DNA from: Heterotrichella gracilis
Taxonomy: Eukaryota; Sar; Xanthophyceae; Tribonematales; Xanthonemataceae
Direction of reading: 5' to 3'
Assembly (NCBI GenBank): GCA_032358255.1
Contig: JAULBX010025298.1
Coordinates: 1-63,786 of the forward strand
DNA length: 63,786 nt
A program made the translations under genes and the position numbers. Shown here one piece after another: positions 22,501 to 34,936 of this stretch (the stretch's first letter is position 1; every line of letters starts with the position of its first letter). The notes beneath the pieces were generated by a model. That model saw nothing but the letters and a program-made list of their open reading frames with translations, searched no databases and had not been told where the DNA came from.

Positions 22501-25500
22501 ATGCGCCCCAGTTGCACTTGAGGTGGCCTGGCAAGGAGGGACACAATGCTCGATTGATAATTATCAACATTATGTGTAATACTTGTTCGGTGCTATAAAC
22601 AGCTGCACCAGGCGACAGTAAAGTTGTCATTGTTTATAGTACAGGCAGGGATTGTTCAATGATACATGCCAATCCAACGTATGGCATTGAAGTAAAAACA
22701 TGGAAATTGACAAGTGTGCTTTACTTCATTCTCACACTGATACCATTTTAACTAAAATTTTATTAGCAGTTTTATTTTCACCTGGTCCCCTGGGCGCAGG
22801 CAGCACGCTCACAGTGGCGGCGGGGGCCTGAGGCTGAGGCTGGGGCTGTGGCGGTGGCTGGAGCTCCCCATCCCCCTCCTGGCTGCCACCTGGCCCAGGT
22901 GCTGTGCCGCCATTGGCCAATGGCTGCGGGGATGGCGGTGGATGTGGCTGGGGCTGGGGTGGAGGCTGCACTGGTTTGGCTGATGGAATCGCCCCTAGCC
23001 TGCAACACCGTAGGGAAGGTAGTGTGGCTGTGACCATGTGTCCATGTGTGTTAACTATGCTTTGGGGAATGTGGTCCTGGTATTGATCACAGATGCAATG
23101 GACTCTCTTTAACCGTGCCTGATCCCACACAGGGATAGATCAGCAGTGAACCCTCACCAACAACCCATCTCATGGCATGCACCGCATCGCATCCCGGATA
23201 CATCCCAAACAGCGCTATATCTATCCCCGACACCCCACACATACCCGGCGACAACAGCGGCCGTGGGAGCAGCAAGTAGCGGATCGCCAGCTGGCGCTGG
23301 CGCAACTGGCGCTGGTGGGGTTGGGGATGCAGCCAGTGGTCCTTGTGTGGGACCCGCAGCAGTGGGTGGTGGCGGTTGTGGGGGTGCGGTGCCAGGGGCA
23401 GCCAGGGGCAGTGCCTGCTTGGGTGGGGCCCCGGTGGGGGACATGGGGTTTCTGGGGGCGATGGCAGGCGGGGTGGCAGTTGCGCCAGGTGGAGCGGCCT
23501 GCAAGTAAATCATACCGTACCTAAGAAAACGACTGAATAAAGAAAATAAAACAGAATTACTGACAGCCAGTCTTTGGATATAGAGAGACCTGTGGTCACA
23601 TGTGCGCCGCATGCCTATGTGTGCGGGTTGGACCAGGGGCATTAAGATGGGCTGCCCTCAGCAGTATCCCCAAGGACACTTGACGCACATTTTACAAATA
23701 TTATAGTATACTATCATAGTATAAGACCAACCCACACCCGTATCAAGGAACCAAGGCGCTACCTCCCTCTTGTTAAGGGTTTAATGCATGCAAGATCCCC
23801 CCAGGCCCTTACCAAGGGTTTCCTCGGCTCTGCCGGCGCAGCAGGTTTGCGCTGTGCCTCCTGTGCTGGCTTGCGCTGGTTGAGGTAGCGAATGAGGCCG
23901 GGGGGGAACACGCGCCTGAGTAGGGCCAGGGCAGGGCCGTACTCGTCCGCCCACAGGGCTACAAGCTCCCTGCTCAGTTTGGTGCTGGGACCCTGTGGCG
24001 TGGGGAGGCGGGGCGATTCGTATGAAAACCAGGCTGAACATGTGGCGCTTTCACGCACCATTGGCTGGATGCATGGCAATCGCAACTCAAATCAAGGTAC
24101 CCATCAAATAAGAGTTAAGGTGTAATTGGTGTCTCTGTCCAGAGCAAAACTGGCAAGCTGGCGGCGCACACCCAACCGTGAGCAGACCCAGGCCTAGTAC
24201 ACCGATACCCACCTCCCCCATCCCCCACCGCCAAGCCCACCCACAGCCATACTCCCGCTCCCACCCCCAAAGCCCTTTACCCACCCAACCCCCCACCTGC
24301 GGCGCCAGGCTGTTACAAAGGTGGTACAGCAGCGCCCCCTCGGTGAGTGCCGCCCCCCGCATGGGCGCAGCCGCGGCAGCACCGCCCTCCGCCACCGCAC
24401 GCATCACCAGAGCGGCGCCGTCAGACACGCGCGCGGCAGGGTGGGAAAATAATGCGAACAGGGGGCGGCCCAGTCCAGCGGCGCCCTATGAAGGGGTGGG
24501 GGTTTGGGGGTTAAGCAGGTTGGGGGGCCCGCCGGGTGTGTCTGGCAATGGGTGTGGCTGTGGTTGTGTAGGTGAGTGTGGAGGGTGGATGGGTGGCCAT
24601 ATGCATGCATGGTGCATTCATACAGCGGCATCGTATGAACACCAGATCAGCAACATCACGAACCCCACCCATCCATTAAATGGCCATTCTTTGCCAATCC
24701 CACTAGGCGCTCATTGCATTGCACCACCCCAATCCCACCACCACCACCACCCCTCACCTGCAGCAGCTGGTCCAGCACCCCCGCCTCAGTCACGCGCGCC
24801 CCCGGCTCACACACCACCGCCGCCAGCGCCTCCACCGCCCCCATCAGCAGCAACGGGGACGCCCTCCGCTCCCGCGCAAGGGGAGCAAGCAGCGCCTGGC
24901 AGCGCCCCGCGGGCTGCAGGAAGGCGGCCTTGCTTGCGCGCGCCAGGGCGGTTTCCTCGGAGGTGTTGATGCCGGCGGGGTCCTCCTCGCGCAGGCTTTT
25001 ACCCCTGGGCAGAGATAGATGCGGGTGTGGGTGCACTGTGTTTGCTCTGTCCAGCTTGCTTGATACGGCCCCCGTACAACACAATGTTTAGCGTGGCATG
25101 CCATTTCCAGTTTAGAAATCCCACACTCGTCTGCATCCCAGTATGAAATCTGCAGCACTGCCTCGACCCAAGCCACCCGCCCAATTCGCCCCCTGCTCCC
25201 CCCCATTTCCCTTTTCCTAACCCACCCACCTGGTTAGCTGCCATGGCCCCGCCCCGATGCGCGCCGCTGCGGGTGCCCACATGCGCGTCAGCAGGCGGCA
25301 CGCGTCAAAGGCCACGTGGTCGTTGCTGCTGCCCAGCGCCGCCATCACCCGAGTAGAAAAGCCTGCCAAATGGAAACACCACATGCATGTGTCAGCCCAC
25401 ACGATACAGACACATCCAACAAAACACTTGCAATGGGTGATAAGCAGTTTGATACGCTGGGATTGATACAGGAATTGTCACAACATACCGCTTGATACAG

Positions 25501-28500
25501 GAATCGCTACAACACACCGTTTGAACTGGAATCGCTACAACATGCCATTTGATCAGTATTGTACGTCTTAATAATTGAAAATGAGTTGCAAGCAGCCTAC
25601 AAGGTGACTGCAGCAGCGCACCAAGTTCATTCCCGCCACCCCCCCCACCCACCTGGACTCAACAGCAGCTGCGCTGCAATTGCCGGCGACGCCACCAGGC
25701 GCTGCATGCACTGAAGCACCTCCACAGCAGACATGGCAGCGGAGGCGTGCGGCTGACCCGCACCACCACTCCCCACCGGTGCCAGCAGCGCCACCAGGCC
25801 CGCAGCCGCCTGGTCGTCCAGCCTGGCCCCTGGGGCCACCCCGCTGTACTGCACGCAGGCGTTGAACTGGCGCACGCGGTCGTGCACAAGCTCGGCCATC
25901 TCCTGCAGAAACGGAGGGTGTGGCCGTCAAACCCTAGACCCTACACATCTCAACTCCTTCAAGCCCGCCATCAGTGACGCCCTACGTCCAACCTCTGCTC
26001 TCATGTGCTGCAGTCGATCATCTCAGTATGTTGCTAACCAAACCAGACCACAAGCTCTAAACCCAATACCCCACCTGTCGCCCTGCGTGGCCTCAGCGCA
26101 TGCTCCTGACATGCTGCGAAAACAAACACTGAACCCTAAGCAATTGAAGGAACCACTAAAATATAATCCCTAAACCCCAAGCCCTCACCTGCCGCCCCAG
26201 GTGGCTCAGCCGCATGCTCCCCATGTGCTGCAGCTTTTGGCGGGTGTCGGCAAGCGCATTGGTCAGCACACCCGCTGCGGCGCCGCCAAATCCCCCGGGG
26301 ACGCGGCGCGATCCCGGGGATGTGCCTGCTCCCGTGGCCCGTTCTGAAGAAGCGGAGGATCGGTCATCGGAAGCTGCGAGGTGGTGGTAATGTGATCGCG
26401 GCGGATGGTGGTGCATAGTGTTCAGTGCTTCAGGGTTCTGGCGGGGTGGGTTGAGACCATGACATTTTGTACTGGGGTCACAGTACAATTTGCTGCGTGT
26501 CACGACGGCATCTAGGCCCAAGTGCAAGCAAGTATGGGGCAAGTACCATGTGGCGGCTCTAGCAAACCCACCACCCCCCACACCCCATCCACACCCCACC
26601 TTCCTGCTCCTCCGCCTCTGCAGCCGCAGCCGCCTCCTCCACCCCCGCCGCGCCCCCCGCCAGCGCGCCCCCCACCTCCCTTGCCACTGTGTTGAGCTGC
26701 GCAAAGCAAATCCTCTCCAGCTCAATGTCGGCCTCAGTGGGGCAGCTGAGGGCGGGCTGGGGGCGGTTGGCCAGGATGACGTCACTGGGGTCGGTGGGTT
26801 GGGCAAGGACGGGGATGGGGCGCCCGGCAGAAACCTGCGGGATGTTTTGAGGTATTGTGAGCACTTTTGGGGGCATCTTGGGTTTTCAGGAAATTTTTGT
26901 GCAGTTTCTGGAACGTTGCTCTAGCCAAACTCCGGGCTCCTACAACAAAGGCAGCTGTGTGAGCAAATCACACATGCGATCGGCAAATTCCCCAGACGCG
27001 CACCCCCACCAGCCCTGCCCACCACCCACACACCACACACCGCCCAGCTCATGTATTTTTATAGGTCTTTTTCAATTTCACTTATTTTCTTTTCTTTTAT
27101 TTTTTATATGTATATGCATATCTAGCGTATACTCAATTTCTCTTCATTTGTTTCTGCCCCTACCTGCGCCGCATCCAGCACCGCCGACAGGATCGCGTCC
27201 CGAGCCGGGGTCACAAACACCGCCGGCGCCGCGCCGTCCACCCACTCCACCGCCAGCCACTGCGGCTCCGACACAAAGCGCACCAGCGCCGCGATGCCCG
27301 CCAGCTGGCGCCGATCCGCGACCTCGTAGGTGTCCGTGCGCCGCTCAAGGAGGGCGGTGGCTGTGAGCACCAGGCGGCGGCGCACAAAGCGCTGCGCGGC
27401 GGCGCCCCCGGAGCCCTGCAAGTTGTTGTCAAGATCATAGAAAAAATACATGCAGTTATAAATATGGCACGTAAAGCGATGCGCATGCATGCATGCGCCA
27501 CCCCCGGCGCCCTGCGTTACACAAATCAGTGGAGATGGGTGCAGAACATGCACGGCGTTCAGCCGCCCACCGCCCACCCACCTCCATGAGCGGGGTATGG
27601 CATGTGGCGATGCAATCGGTCCAAGAATCGAAGCGGCGCCACCTCATGTGAGTGACTGTAGACCATGATTGTGCTCGTCACATGCATGGCGCCCGACAGG
27701 CCGCCCACCGCCCACCCACCCGCACAAACTGCTCCAGGTCCTGGTGCGATGCCAGGCTGTGCGCCAGCGCCCCGGGCGACATGTCGGGCCGCATGCGCAC
27801 CGCCTCCCACTCGCCGCGGGGTGCGTCGTCCGGCAGCGCTGCGCGCTCGCGCTCCGCATTTGCGACTGCTGCCAGCAGCTCGGCCCCGGTCATGCGCGCC
27901 TGGGTGTCCACTGGAGGAGGGAGAGGGTGTGGGCGGAGGTCAGGGATACGGGGGGGGAAGGGGGAGGATGGTCGAGGTATGGGTGGCGTAATGGGGTGCG
28001 GAGGGAATAGCCGTAATGGGTGAGCTGCAATTAGAACGGCACAAAAAACGCCGGGCAGTAGGCAACTAGCAACCTGCCTAGTGCTCCTTTACACCATGCA
28101 CTCCAATGCACCAGCACATGGCATCATCAACCTTGCCATAACATGCTACCCTCCTGCCACTGCCACCTCTAATCCCGCCCTCCCACCCACCACCACCACC
28201 CACCTGCCAGCGTCACCCCCATCTTCTTCAGCGCCTCCCCCTGCACGTGCCTCAGGAACCCCTCCCTGTCCCGCAGCCGGTACACGCGCGGGGAGCGGCT
28301 GACGCGACCAAACAGCGCCACCGCCTGGCCCCCGCCACCCCCATCCTCCTGTGCCACCAATAGGAATCGTGCAGCAGGGCTGGACATCATGCGGTACTCC
28401 AGGCGCCACTTGACCTTGCCTGCGAGCAATGGAATGGATTTGCATTGGGTTTGGCTCAAGATGTGTTGGGTGAAGCATATGTGTATACCCTGTTACAATC

Positions 28501-29804
28501 CATGGCCTGAGCAGGCCTGTGCATAGCTATCAAGTATATTTACTCCTCGAGCCGTGCATGCTGACTGTGGCTTGCATTTCCTAGGTGGGACGCATTTACC
28601 TGGCCATTGGCTACAGTTGCATACAGCCAGCGAGGCGCAAACTAAAAAATCCCCAAACCTCGCGGCATGCACCCAGCAGGCCACGTCCCGCATTGCCATG
28701 CATGCATGCCAATCCCTGGGCATGCATGCCAATCCCTGGCGCACCTGTTGCTGGGTCCAGTCGCTCCACCCCGTACCCAGTGACCCGCAGGACCACGTCC
28801 ACCCACTTGCCTCTCCGTAGCTTCTGTGCCTGGAAGTCCGTAGGGGTGCTGCAAGGGGGGGAATTGGCCTGCTCTCGTATGGGGAACGAGGAGGGGATAC
28901 CATGCAGCAAGACAAGCCAATAGCGCCGCGTGTGTTGCAGCCAGTTGATGGAACGAAAGTTTGAAAACAGAACATGCTGAGGTAGGTGCTGGCTCTGTGC
29001 CGTTTGGGATGTAGGGTTTAAGGGTTTAGGTTTTTTCGACAACCGCACCCTATGATTTTGGCTGCAATGGGACAATTCCCCCTGAGCTGCGCCGCCGCCA
29101 GGCACTGATAGAAAATGGTGAGCACTGTTATGCGGTGCCTGCTGGTCAGCTTGCTGCCCTTGAACTTGCTCTGCAGGGGGGGGCCAGCCAGCTGGGTTTA
29201 GGGTTTACGATCTAGGATCTAGGGTTTAGGGTTGCACCTCGTGGTGAGCAGTGCAGTCGTTGAGGTGGCAGGGTGCAAAGCGAACCATGTTCCTGCTATG
29301 CAAGTTTTCTCGCTATGTTTGGGGTTGTGGGCAACGCACAACACCGCTTGCCCCTGGTGGGTTCCTGTATGCATGCATATCACAGAGGCCACCCACGTCA
29401 CCTGTGGACTACAGAATGCAACCTCATATTGGGTGCACAGGAAGTCCCAACTGGGAGCTGGTGGGTACCACCCTCCAGGCATGAGGCCATGCCACCACCC
29501 GACAAACATCCAACCCTAGCGACAACTCCAGCCTCACCTTCTTGTCCTGCCGAGCTGTCAACGTAAACTCCGCGTCATCCGTGTCAGGACCCACGGGCAC
29601 GACCCCATCAACGTCCGGGTCTTCCAGATAGGCCCAGGAGTTTGTCAGAGCCAGGTTATCTGGTTGCTCGGTGAGCAGCATGGTGCGGGTGATGCACAGG
29701 ATCCGCCTGTACTTGCCCCTCCAGGAGTGCTTGGTGCACATGATGCGGGCCAGGCAGTCGTGCTGCCGCTCCCCATCTGGGTTCGTCTTGCGATACGCCA
29801 GCAT
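10590..29804 (-). CDS. DNAJC13 / GRV2 / RME-8 endosomal J-domain protein
   Basis: RME-8 is a peripheral endosome protein whose J domain recruits Hsc70 for clathrin and retromer-linked sorting; the Arabidopsis form is GRV2/KAM2. I place 38 phase-consistent exons totalling 8238 bp (2745 aa). 5' ends in transcript order: 29804, 29170, 28848, 28419, 27910, 27415, 26834, 26373, 25902, 25362, 25004, 24485, 23992, 23498, 22999, 22527, 22066, 21405, 20962, 20369, 19836, 19424, 18921, 18391, 17820, 17317, 16733, 16270, 15691, 15006, 14474, 13468, 12836, 12392, 11734, 11134, 10976, 10790. The start MLAYRKTNPDGER leads into KHSWRGKYRRILCI, as in plant GRV2. The J domain is near residue 1620-1710 with HPD in YHPDKNPGGRDMF across exons 25/26. 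IWN repeats (LIWNEATR, VIWNSKMR) and the GPVSKAQLRSLF block (GYF-like) are present. The C terminus is YRDQRHDLFLPAG. Pro/Gln-rich (exons 14-15) and Ala-rich (exon 31) inserts make it longer than the usual ~2250-2550 aa. Exon 2 and 14 donors are the least certain. Confidence 0.95.
13780..13995 (-). repeat. Ala-rich degenerate minisatellite inside RME-8 exon 31
   Basis: The minus strand encodes about seven degenerate copies of an 8-12 residue unit of the form A-A-A-x-A-Q-H-A-G-D-V-A (for example AAEAQHADDVAA). The frame stays open through the array. It sits between the block IEPACRRMH and DVAIAELALAVLVRL, where other RME-8 proteins have no such insert, so it is probably a lineage-specific expansion into a surface loop. 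Confidence 0.82.
15780..15932 (-). repeat. Two decayed copies of the middle of RME-8 exon 29
   Basis: Real exon 29 encodes LELAAAAVDAALTCIAQM at about 15595-15650. In the upstream intron two further stretches encode VDAALTCIARM (about 15780-15820) and LELAAVAVDAALTCITMV (about 15880-15932) on the same strand. Neither has a proper acceptor and donor pair, so they are partial duplications of exon-internal sequence. Confidence 0.82.
17020..17205 (-). repeat. Tandem copies of RME-8 exon 26 3' end with CCCTAAA
   Basis: On the plus strand CTTGAGCAGTAGCAT occurs at 17079, 17146 and 17188, with a diverged form (TTGATCAGCAGCATGAG) near 17021. The 17188 copy is the true exon end (LMLLLK then donor). 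The units between copies contain CCCTAAACCCTAAGGCCCCAC, so telomere-like repeats and the splice donor were duplicated together. Confidence 0.88.
17989..18135 (-). repeat. Two decayed copies of RME-8 exon 24 3' end
   Basis: The true exon ends DWPIVDHVPFLQ with donor at 18193. Downstream in the intron, copies encode YVVPFLQ followed by a GTAAAT donor-like site (about 18105-18135) and LDWSIVDHVPFLQ (about 17989-18030). The second is the more complete; its donor is lost. Confidence 0.85.
18573..18655 (-). repeat. Copy of RME-8 exon 23 3' end with intact donor
   Basis: The last ~75 bases of exon 23 (18706-18780, encoding DSDTPELVWTHRMRGQRL) are repeated almost unchanged at 18573-18650, where MRG becomes MRE. 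The GTGGGTGG donor is also copied. CCCTAAACC and CCCTAACCC lie between the copies. This is one of the youngest-looking duplications in the window. Confidence 0.9.
21490..21785. repeat. Duplicated intron segment with exon 17 donor echo
   Basis: Within the intron between exons 17 and 18, two similar stretches begin TTGGCGCAAA and contain TAATG(T/C)TTCAAA and TTTCTTGG (about 21489-21560 and 21725-21785). Beside the second, CCCACCTGCATGCCCCC (about 21704-21720) copies the minus-strand exon 17 end and donor at 21870-21886. Confidence 0.7.
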
Positions 29805-31112
29805 CGTGGTCAAAGACCCTGAGGGCAGATCCCGTCACAGTTAAGGCATCTCTCGGTTCCCACTTCGCACTGCCTCGGTTCTTGGCTTCTTGCCGTAGAA
29901 GAAGTGTTTGAAACGTCTTTAAAGGTCCTTGGACGCAGCTCTGAAGGCCTGGCGCGTCAGCATCCTGCTGGGCGATTTGCTAGATTGGGCCCCGGCAAAG
30001 GGCTACACAAAGCGACGCACGTCAACCCAACCCAGAGCTGTATGCCCCTTTTTAGCAACAAACCAAGAATATGCCGACCATCAAGGTACTTCTACTAGTG
30101 GTTCGGAGCTGCTAGCCTTGAAAATAACCCTTGCTCGTTTCTGGGCTCGAGCCCAAGCTCGTATATGCATGCATTTGCAGAAATGGAAATTGGGCTAGGA
30201 TTTCGTTTTAATCCTATTTAGTTTTCCCTCCTTTTTCGGCAGTGCCATCTTCGAGTGGTGGTCTGGGCCTAGAAGATCTGCACAATCATTGCGGTTAAAG
30301 AGTTCAGAACGCACCATGGATGCCATCGTGAAGTGTGAGGGAGGAAACGGGGCACCATGGCAGCCACAGCGGCTGTAAAATGCGGCAAATTTACTTTAAA
30401 TGGCCCTCTTTCAAGGGAGTGGATGTTCGAACCCAATGGGGCAAGATGGGGGAGCCAGCTTGGCTGAAAGCATCGACACAAGACAAGTGGTATCACCTCG
30501 TATATTACACCACCCTTATCCATTGCAAACCATACTGTAGCGCTGCCTGATTAGCAGATGGACGCAATAATCTATTGCAACCAAGCCTGGCTGGTCCAGT
30601 CAAAACCCACATGGTCTTCAAACACCACCTCTTCAAACCTTCGATACTGCATACTGCAGCGCATGCGAGAGGGGAGCCGCGCCTCGGCACCGCAGCGCCT
30701 GCTGCGTCTAGCATCAAATTGCCACACCCCACCTCTACTGCAACCACCATGGCTCCACTCGGTGCTGCAGCGCCTGCCTCGCCACTCCTGCTCCTCATAC
30801 AACCCCACTACGTGTAGTTCAGAAATGCCAGCAAACCCCACACAGCACTGCTCCAACCATGAAGTGTGAAGACAAGGAAAGCCTGCCGTAGAGGAACAGA
30901 GGCGCGGGGCCAGGGTGGATCTGTCCCATGTCCAACTCCAACGCACCCTCAATTCCAGAGCCTGCCTGGGCCCCCAGCGCTCCACCTCTCTGTTGCTGTA
31001 CGCGCACGCGCATCATCCCGAATGGCCCCACCGTAGCAAGGACGGGTTGTTGAGGAGGAGCGAAGGTGCGGCACCAGCTCGGCAAGATCGCGCCAAAAAA
31101 ATGCCCTCCCCC
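29805..31112. other. Interval between RME-8 start and MAK16 end
   Basis: Contains the RME-8 promoter and 5' untranslated region and the MAK16 3' flank, both genes being on the minus strand. No supported exon or RNA gene was found. Its right half carries two decayed copies of the last MAK16 exon. Confidence 0.55.
30665..30820 (-). repeat. Decayed copies of MAK16 last exon downstream of the gene
   Basis: The end of MAK16 reads on the plus strand CAGTGCCGCAGCGCCTGCC followed by the CTCCTCCTCGTA stretch. Similar strings occur at about 30676-30695 (CGGCACCGCAGCGCCTGCTG) and 30760-30815 (GGTGCTGCAGCGCCTGCC then CTCCTCATA). They preserve order but not the frame. Confidence 0.75.
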
Positions 31113-34100
31113 TCAGTGCCGCAGCGCCTGCCTTGCCCCCTCCCGCTCCTCCTCGTATTCCACCTCCATGTGACCGCGGCGCCGCCGCTTCTTGGGGGCG
31201 GACTTGGGGGCGGGGCCAGGTGGGGCAGCTGCGGGGCAAGGGACCCAAGTTAGGGTTTAGGGTTTAGGTGCACGTGCACGCGCAGCACGAAAACCCTGAG
31301 AGTCCGGCAGGCCCTGGTTGAACAGCTGATTCAAAACAGCCAAGCTAAAAGACCAGCTGGTTCGCTGCTGTGGGCCTGGCTGGCAGGCAGCAGCAGAGCA
31401 TGTGCAGTGACGATGGTGCGCAAGGCATATGGCTGGCTATAGACACTCGCCACCACCCCATCTTTGTCAGCAACCTTTATCACACAGTGATACCCACTGT
31501 CTGACTTTTGCGACAAGAGGCATGTACAAATTGCTCCAGCCCCATGAGTCCTATGGGTCACACCCACCCACCCTCACCTTCCCCAAGAAATGCACAGAGC
31601 TTCTAAACCCTAAACCCAGACCCTTAAACCCCAAACCCTTAAACCCCCACCTTTGCCGCGCTTCTTCCCTGCCCCCTGCACATCCTCCTCCTCCTCCGAG
31701 TCCTCCTCGCTATCCTCCTCCCCTGACGAGCTGGCCTCCTCATCCCCATCTGACCCGCTCTCCTCCCCGCTGTACCCCTCAAAGTCCTCAAGGTCCTCCT
31801 CCTCCTCATCGATGTCAACCTCGTCCTCAGCAAGGTACTCAACCTCCTGCACCGGACAACGTGTGAGGCTTTCTAAGAATGCGCCCATCCGGGGAATCCC
31901 AAATTTGGCCCTTCCCTTTCGGTGGAGTCTGCGGGGAATTCAATTTCGCGAATAGTAGGCTGTGCATGCTGGGTGCCGGTGGCAGGCGCCGTGCATCATG
32001 ATGCGGACTGGTGTCGGGCATCGGCATGCTCAAAAGGATGTGGCTAGAGCATGTTTTTGCTGCATGTGTCATTGCTGTACGCTCCATCCATCCCCTACCT
32101 CCTCTTCCTCCTCGTCATCCCCCTCGATGTACTCCTCCACATCCTCCTCCTCCTCCTCCTCAACCTCCTCCTCCTCTTCATCATCCAGCTCAGCAACCAC
32201 CTGCCCGTCAAGCACCTGCAGGGGTGGCACAAGCAACCAATTGAATGCTTGTACTTTTAATTAAGGAAAAGAAATGCTTGTTTATTAGTACAATTATTTA
32301 AATATACATTGATACATATATGCTGGGACAGGTGCATGACAGGTGCATTAGCAATTTCAAAATTGGTTTTTTGGGTAACCAAACCACATTCGGGTACCAA
32401 ACTACACACCCTAAACAAGGTCCATCTATACTGCCACCCAGCTTTTTCGCCGAGTGCCACACCCATATCCATTATATACCATGCATTGGTATGAAATTGT
32501 CCCCCGGGCGCAACTCCTTACCACCAGGCACTCCATCAGACCAATGCGCAGCGAGTCGCCAGTCATGCTGGTTCATGCAACCTCCACCACCACCCACCTT
32601 CTCGTAGTTCTTCATTGGGAAGTTGTAGATGTCCCCGTAGGTGCCCGACTGCAGCCGCTTAAGCAGCTCCGACTCGATTGCCTTGTCCAGCTTGGCTGCC
32701 ACCTCAGCCTTGGCCTCCTTGCGCTTCAGCTGCTTCTCCTTCCTGCGAGTGACCACACAGGGCTGATTTCAACGCACTGACTTGGGTCATTGCCTGCCAA
32801 CCAGGAGGGGTTTGCATGCAATGCACATGCATGGCCTTCTATGCAAGCTGTGGTACTGTGCTGAGGCATGCTGGGGATGCACTGAGCAGTGAGCACAATT
32901 GCCCTGTCCAGCAGCTTTAGCCTCCTTGCGCCTCAGCTTACGTGCTTCTCCTTACTGGCACCACACGGGATGGTTTCAAACCACTGACTTTGGCAATGGC
33001 CTGCCTGCCAACCCCCCCCCCCCCCCCCGCCCCCAAACCACCCACCACCACCACCCATGCACCGCCCATGCATTGCCGCCGCCGCCGCCATGCACCGACC
33101 ATGCACCACACCATGCACACCAGCCTCCTCCACCACCACCACCCACCAACCCCAGCACTGCCATCCACCCCACACCCACCTAGCCGGCATTGTGATGAGC
33201 TTTGGCCTTGCCTTGAGCGCCAGCTTGCGCATGCGAATGAGGTACTGCGTCACCTTGGTCAGGCGCTGCTTGTTCTTGTGCACGAGGAACTTGGGCCAGT
33301 GCACCAGGTGCTCGTCGATCTGCGCCAGCGCCTGCGCACAACTCTCCTTCAGCTAAGGTTTCAATTAGGAGCTACACTTACAGTTCCATGCGTGCACCAC
33401 CATCGCCATCGCCACCGCCATTGCTCATGTTATCCACAAGCCGCTGCCTAAGCGCCAGTACCATGTAACCCCCTCTGCCAGCATGGACGCATTGGGTGCA
33501 TGTGTGCCCACTTGGCACACAGATGCATATATGACACTCAATAACAGTCACAAGGTCATGCGTAATTACCCAGCTGGTTAACCCAGCTGGGGTGCCTTCA
33601 CTGCAAGGGTTCAAGGCTTTTTCCCAGCTTCCCCCCCCCGCCACCCCACCTGCGCGTAGTTCTTCTTGAGCTTCACCCGCTGCCACATCTTGTTGGGCAT
33701 GTGCGCGCGCTCAATGGACTTCATGTACAGGTAGCACCGCCCCTTGTCCTCCCGAATGGTGGCGTATCGGGAGTTTGCCAGCGGGCAGGAGCTGCGGTTG
33801 CACAGCCCGGTCACGTTGTATTCGTTGCGGCAGAAGGTCTGCGTGAGCGTCTTGGCCTTGTAGCTGCAGTGGCTGTGGTTGATGATCTGCAGGGTGGGGG
33901 GTGGGGTGCGGGTGGGTGAGGTGGAGGTGGAGGGGGGAGTGGGGGATGAGTTGAGTGGGGTGAGGTGAGGTTGGGTGGAGGGTGAGGTGCGGGTGCAAAG
34001 TGCCCACAGTTACTTGCTTACAAGCGCACCTGTAGTACACCTCGATTGGCAGTCACATATGCGCAACTCAAGACACCCAGCCCTGTCATTCCGTTTCTAA

Positions 34101-34279
34101 ATATGTAAACACAAGGGCCCTATGGTGGCTGCATATGCATGCATATGGCACAAAGTAGAAAACCCCTAGAGGATCTCCCGAGGCGCTTGCTAGGGTCGTA
34201 ATCAATGCACGTATTTGGTTGCTGTGACTGGGGTTGTGCCCAAGCGGCTCACCTGCCATATGACCTCGTCGTGCTGCAT
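31113..34279 (-). CDS. MAK16: MAK16, 60S ribosomal subunit biogenesis factor
   Basis: MAK16 is a nucleolar protein of early pre-60S particles, needed for 27S rRNA processing. Seven exons join in frame: 34253-34279, 33650-33886, 33180-33331, 32598-32742, 32099-32215, 31651-31846, 31113-31228, giving 329 aa. The protein starts MQHDEVIWQ on a 27-bp exon, then [49 protein letters not shown] and [20 protein letters not shown], all strongly conserved family blocks including the Cys residues of the N-terminal zinc-like region. Two acidic exons (Glu/Asp runs) follow, then a basic end [19 protein letters not shown]. An alternative exon 3 acceptor at 33353/33354 would add eight or so residues (LKESCAQ...), but the chosen one gives the canonical [13 protein letters not shown]. 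It diverges from the tRNA cofactor gene over 657 bp. Confidence 0.95.
32675..33015 (-). repeat. ~125-bp direct duplication of MAK16 exon 4 start and flanking intron
   Basis: The block 32675-32810 is repeated at 32890-33015. Shared landmarks in order are TGTCCAGC, GCCTCCTTGCGC, TGCTTCTCCTT, ACCACAC, TTTCAA then CACTGACTT, and CTGCCAACC. The upstream copy has lost the frame (minus-strand KEKH then stop) and its acceptor. Here exon 5' end plus intron was copied rather than the exon 3' end. Confidence 0.88.
33007..33026. repeat. Poly-C tract in MAK16 intron 3
   Basis: An almost uninterrupted run of about 18 C beginning near 33007, followed by GCCCCC. On the transcribed strand this is a G run at the edge of the duplicated block. 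It may be length-variable or a sequencing weak point. Confidence 0.8.
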
Positions 34280-34936
34280 GGTTGCTGGGAGCCCTGGTGG
34301 GCGAGCTGCTCCCCTGTGGCGGCAAACTGGCTACAGCACCAGAGAACCAGGCCCCAGTAAACGATAGGTCCTGCTTGCGAGGCCAATACCAATGGCTTTG
34401 AACCGCTGGCTTCCTGAACGTGGATTTTGGGCTGAAGGCTTGCGTGGCTGCGGAACTTGTGCAGCGGGTTCCCCCGCGGATTTTGGCACCAACAGGTGCT
34501 GTAATTGCTAAGAAGGAGAACAGAGTGCAGTACCGCGCTTTCCCTGCGGTGTGGTGGACACTCGACAACTCTTTTGACACAGCTCGGCGGCTGAAGTGTG
34601 GCGGGAAACAGTAGGTCGGGACAAATTTGAGCACTGGCAAGCTTGTCCAACAACGTTGATAGTAGGTACCACGATCAGAACTCTGCGTGGAAATAGCTAA
34701 AGCAACACATAAGAAAACGTGCTGGAGTAGGCGCCGCTGTAACAGAAAGCAGAAAGCATGAAGGTGGCATGGTATGGGTTCCACAGTGCCCTCCTGCAGG
34801 GCTGCGCAAACACAAAAAGACTTTCATTAGTGCTCTTGCCATCACTGGAGGTTGTTGTTTCCACATTTGTTGGCTGCAGAAAAGGGTTGAGCTAAAGAGA
34901 GTCGGTCCACTCCAGTTTCAGCCCCCCGTTGCCGAC
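34280..34936. promoter_or_regulatory. Bidirectional spacer MAK16 / tRNA cofactor
   Basis: Two translation-related genes diverge from 657 bp with no other gene between them. No TATA box is evident. It must hold both 5' untranslated regions and promoters, suggesting shared regulation; this is inference from layout only. Confidence 0.6.

Noticed and set aside
33354-33360. Upstream acceptor for MAK16 exon 3
   Set aside because: Usable, but adds residues inside the highly conserved [10 protein letters not shown] junction.
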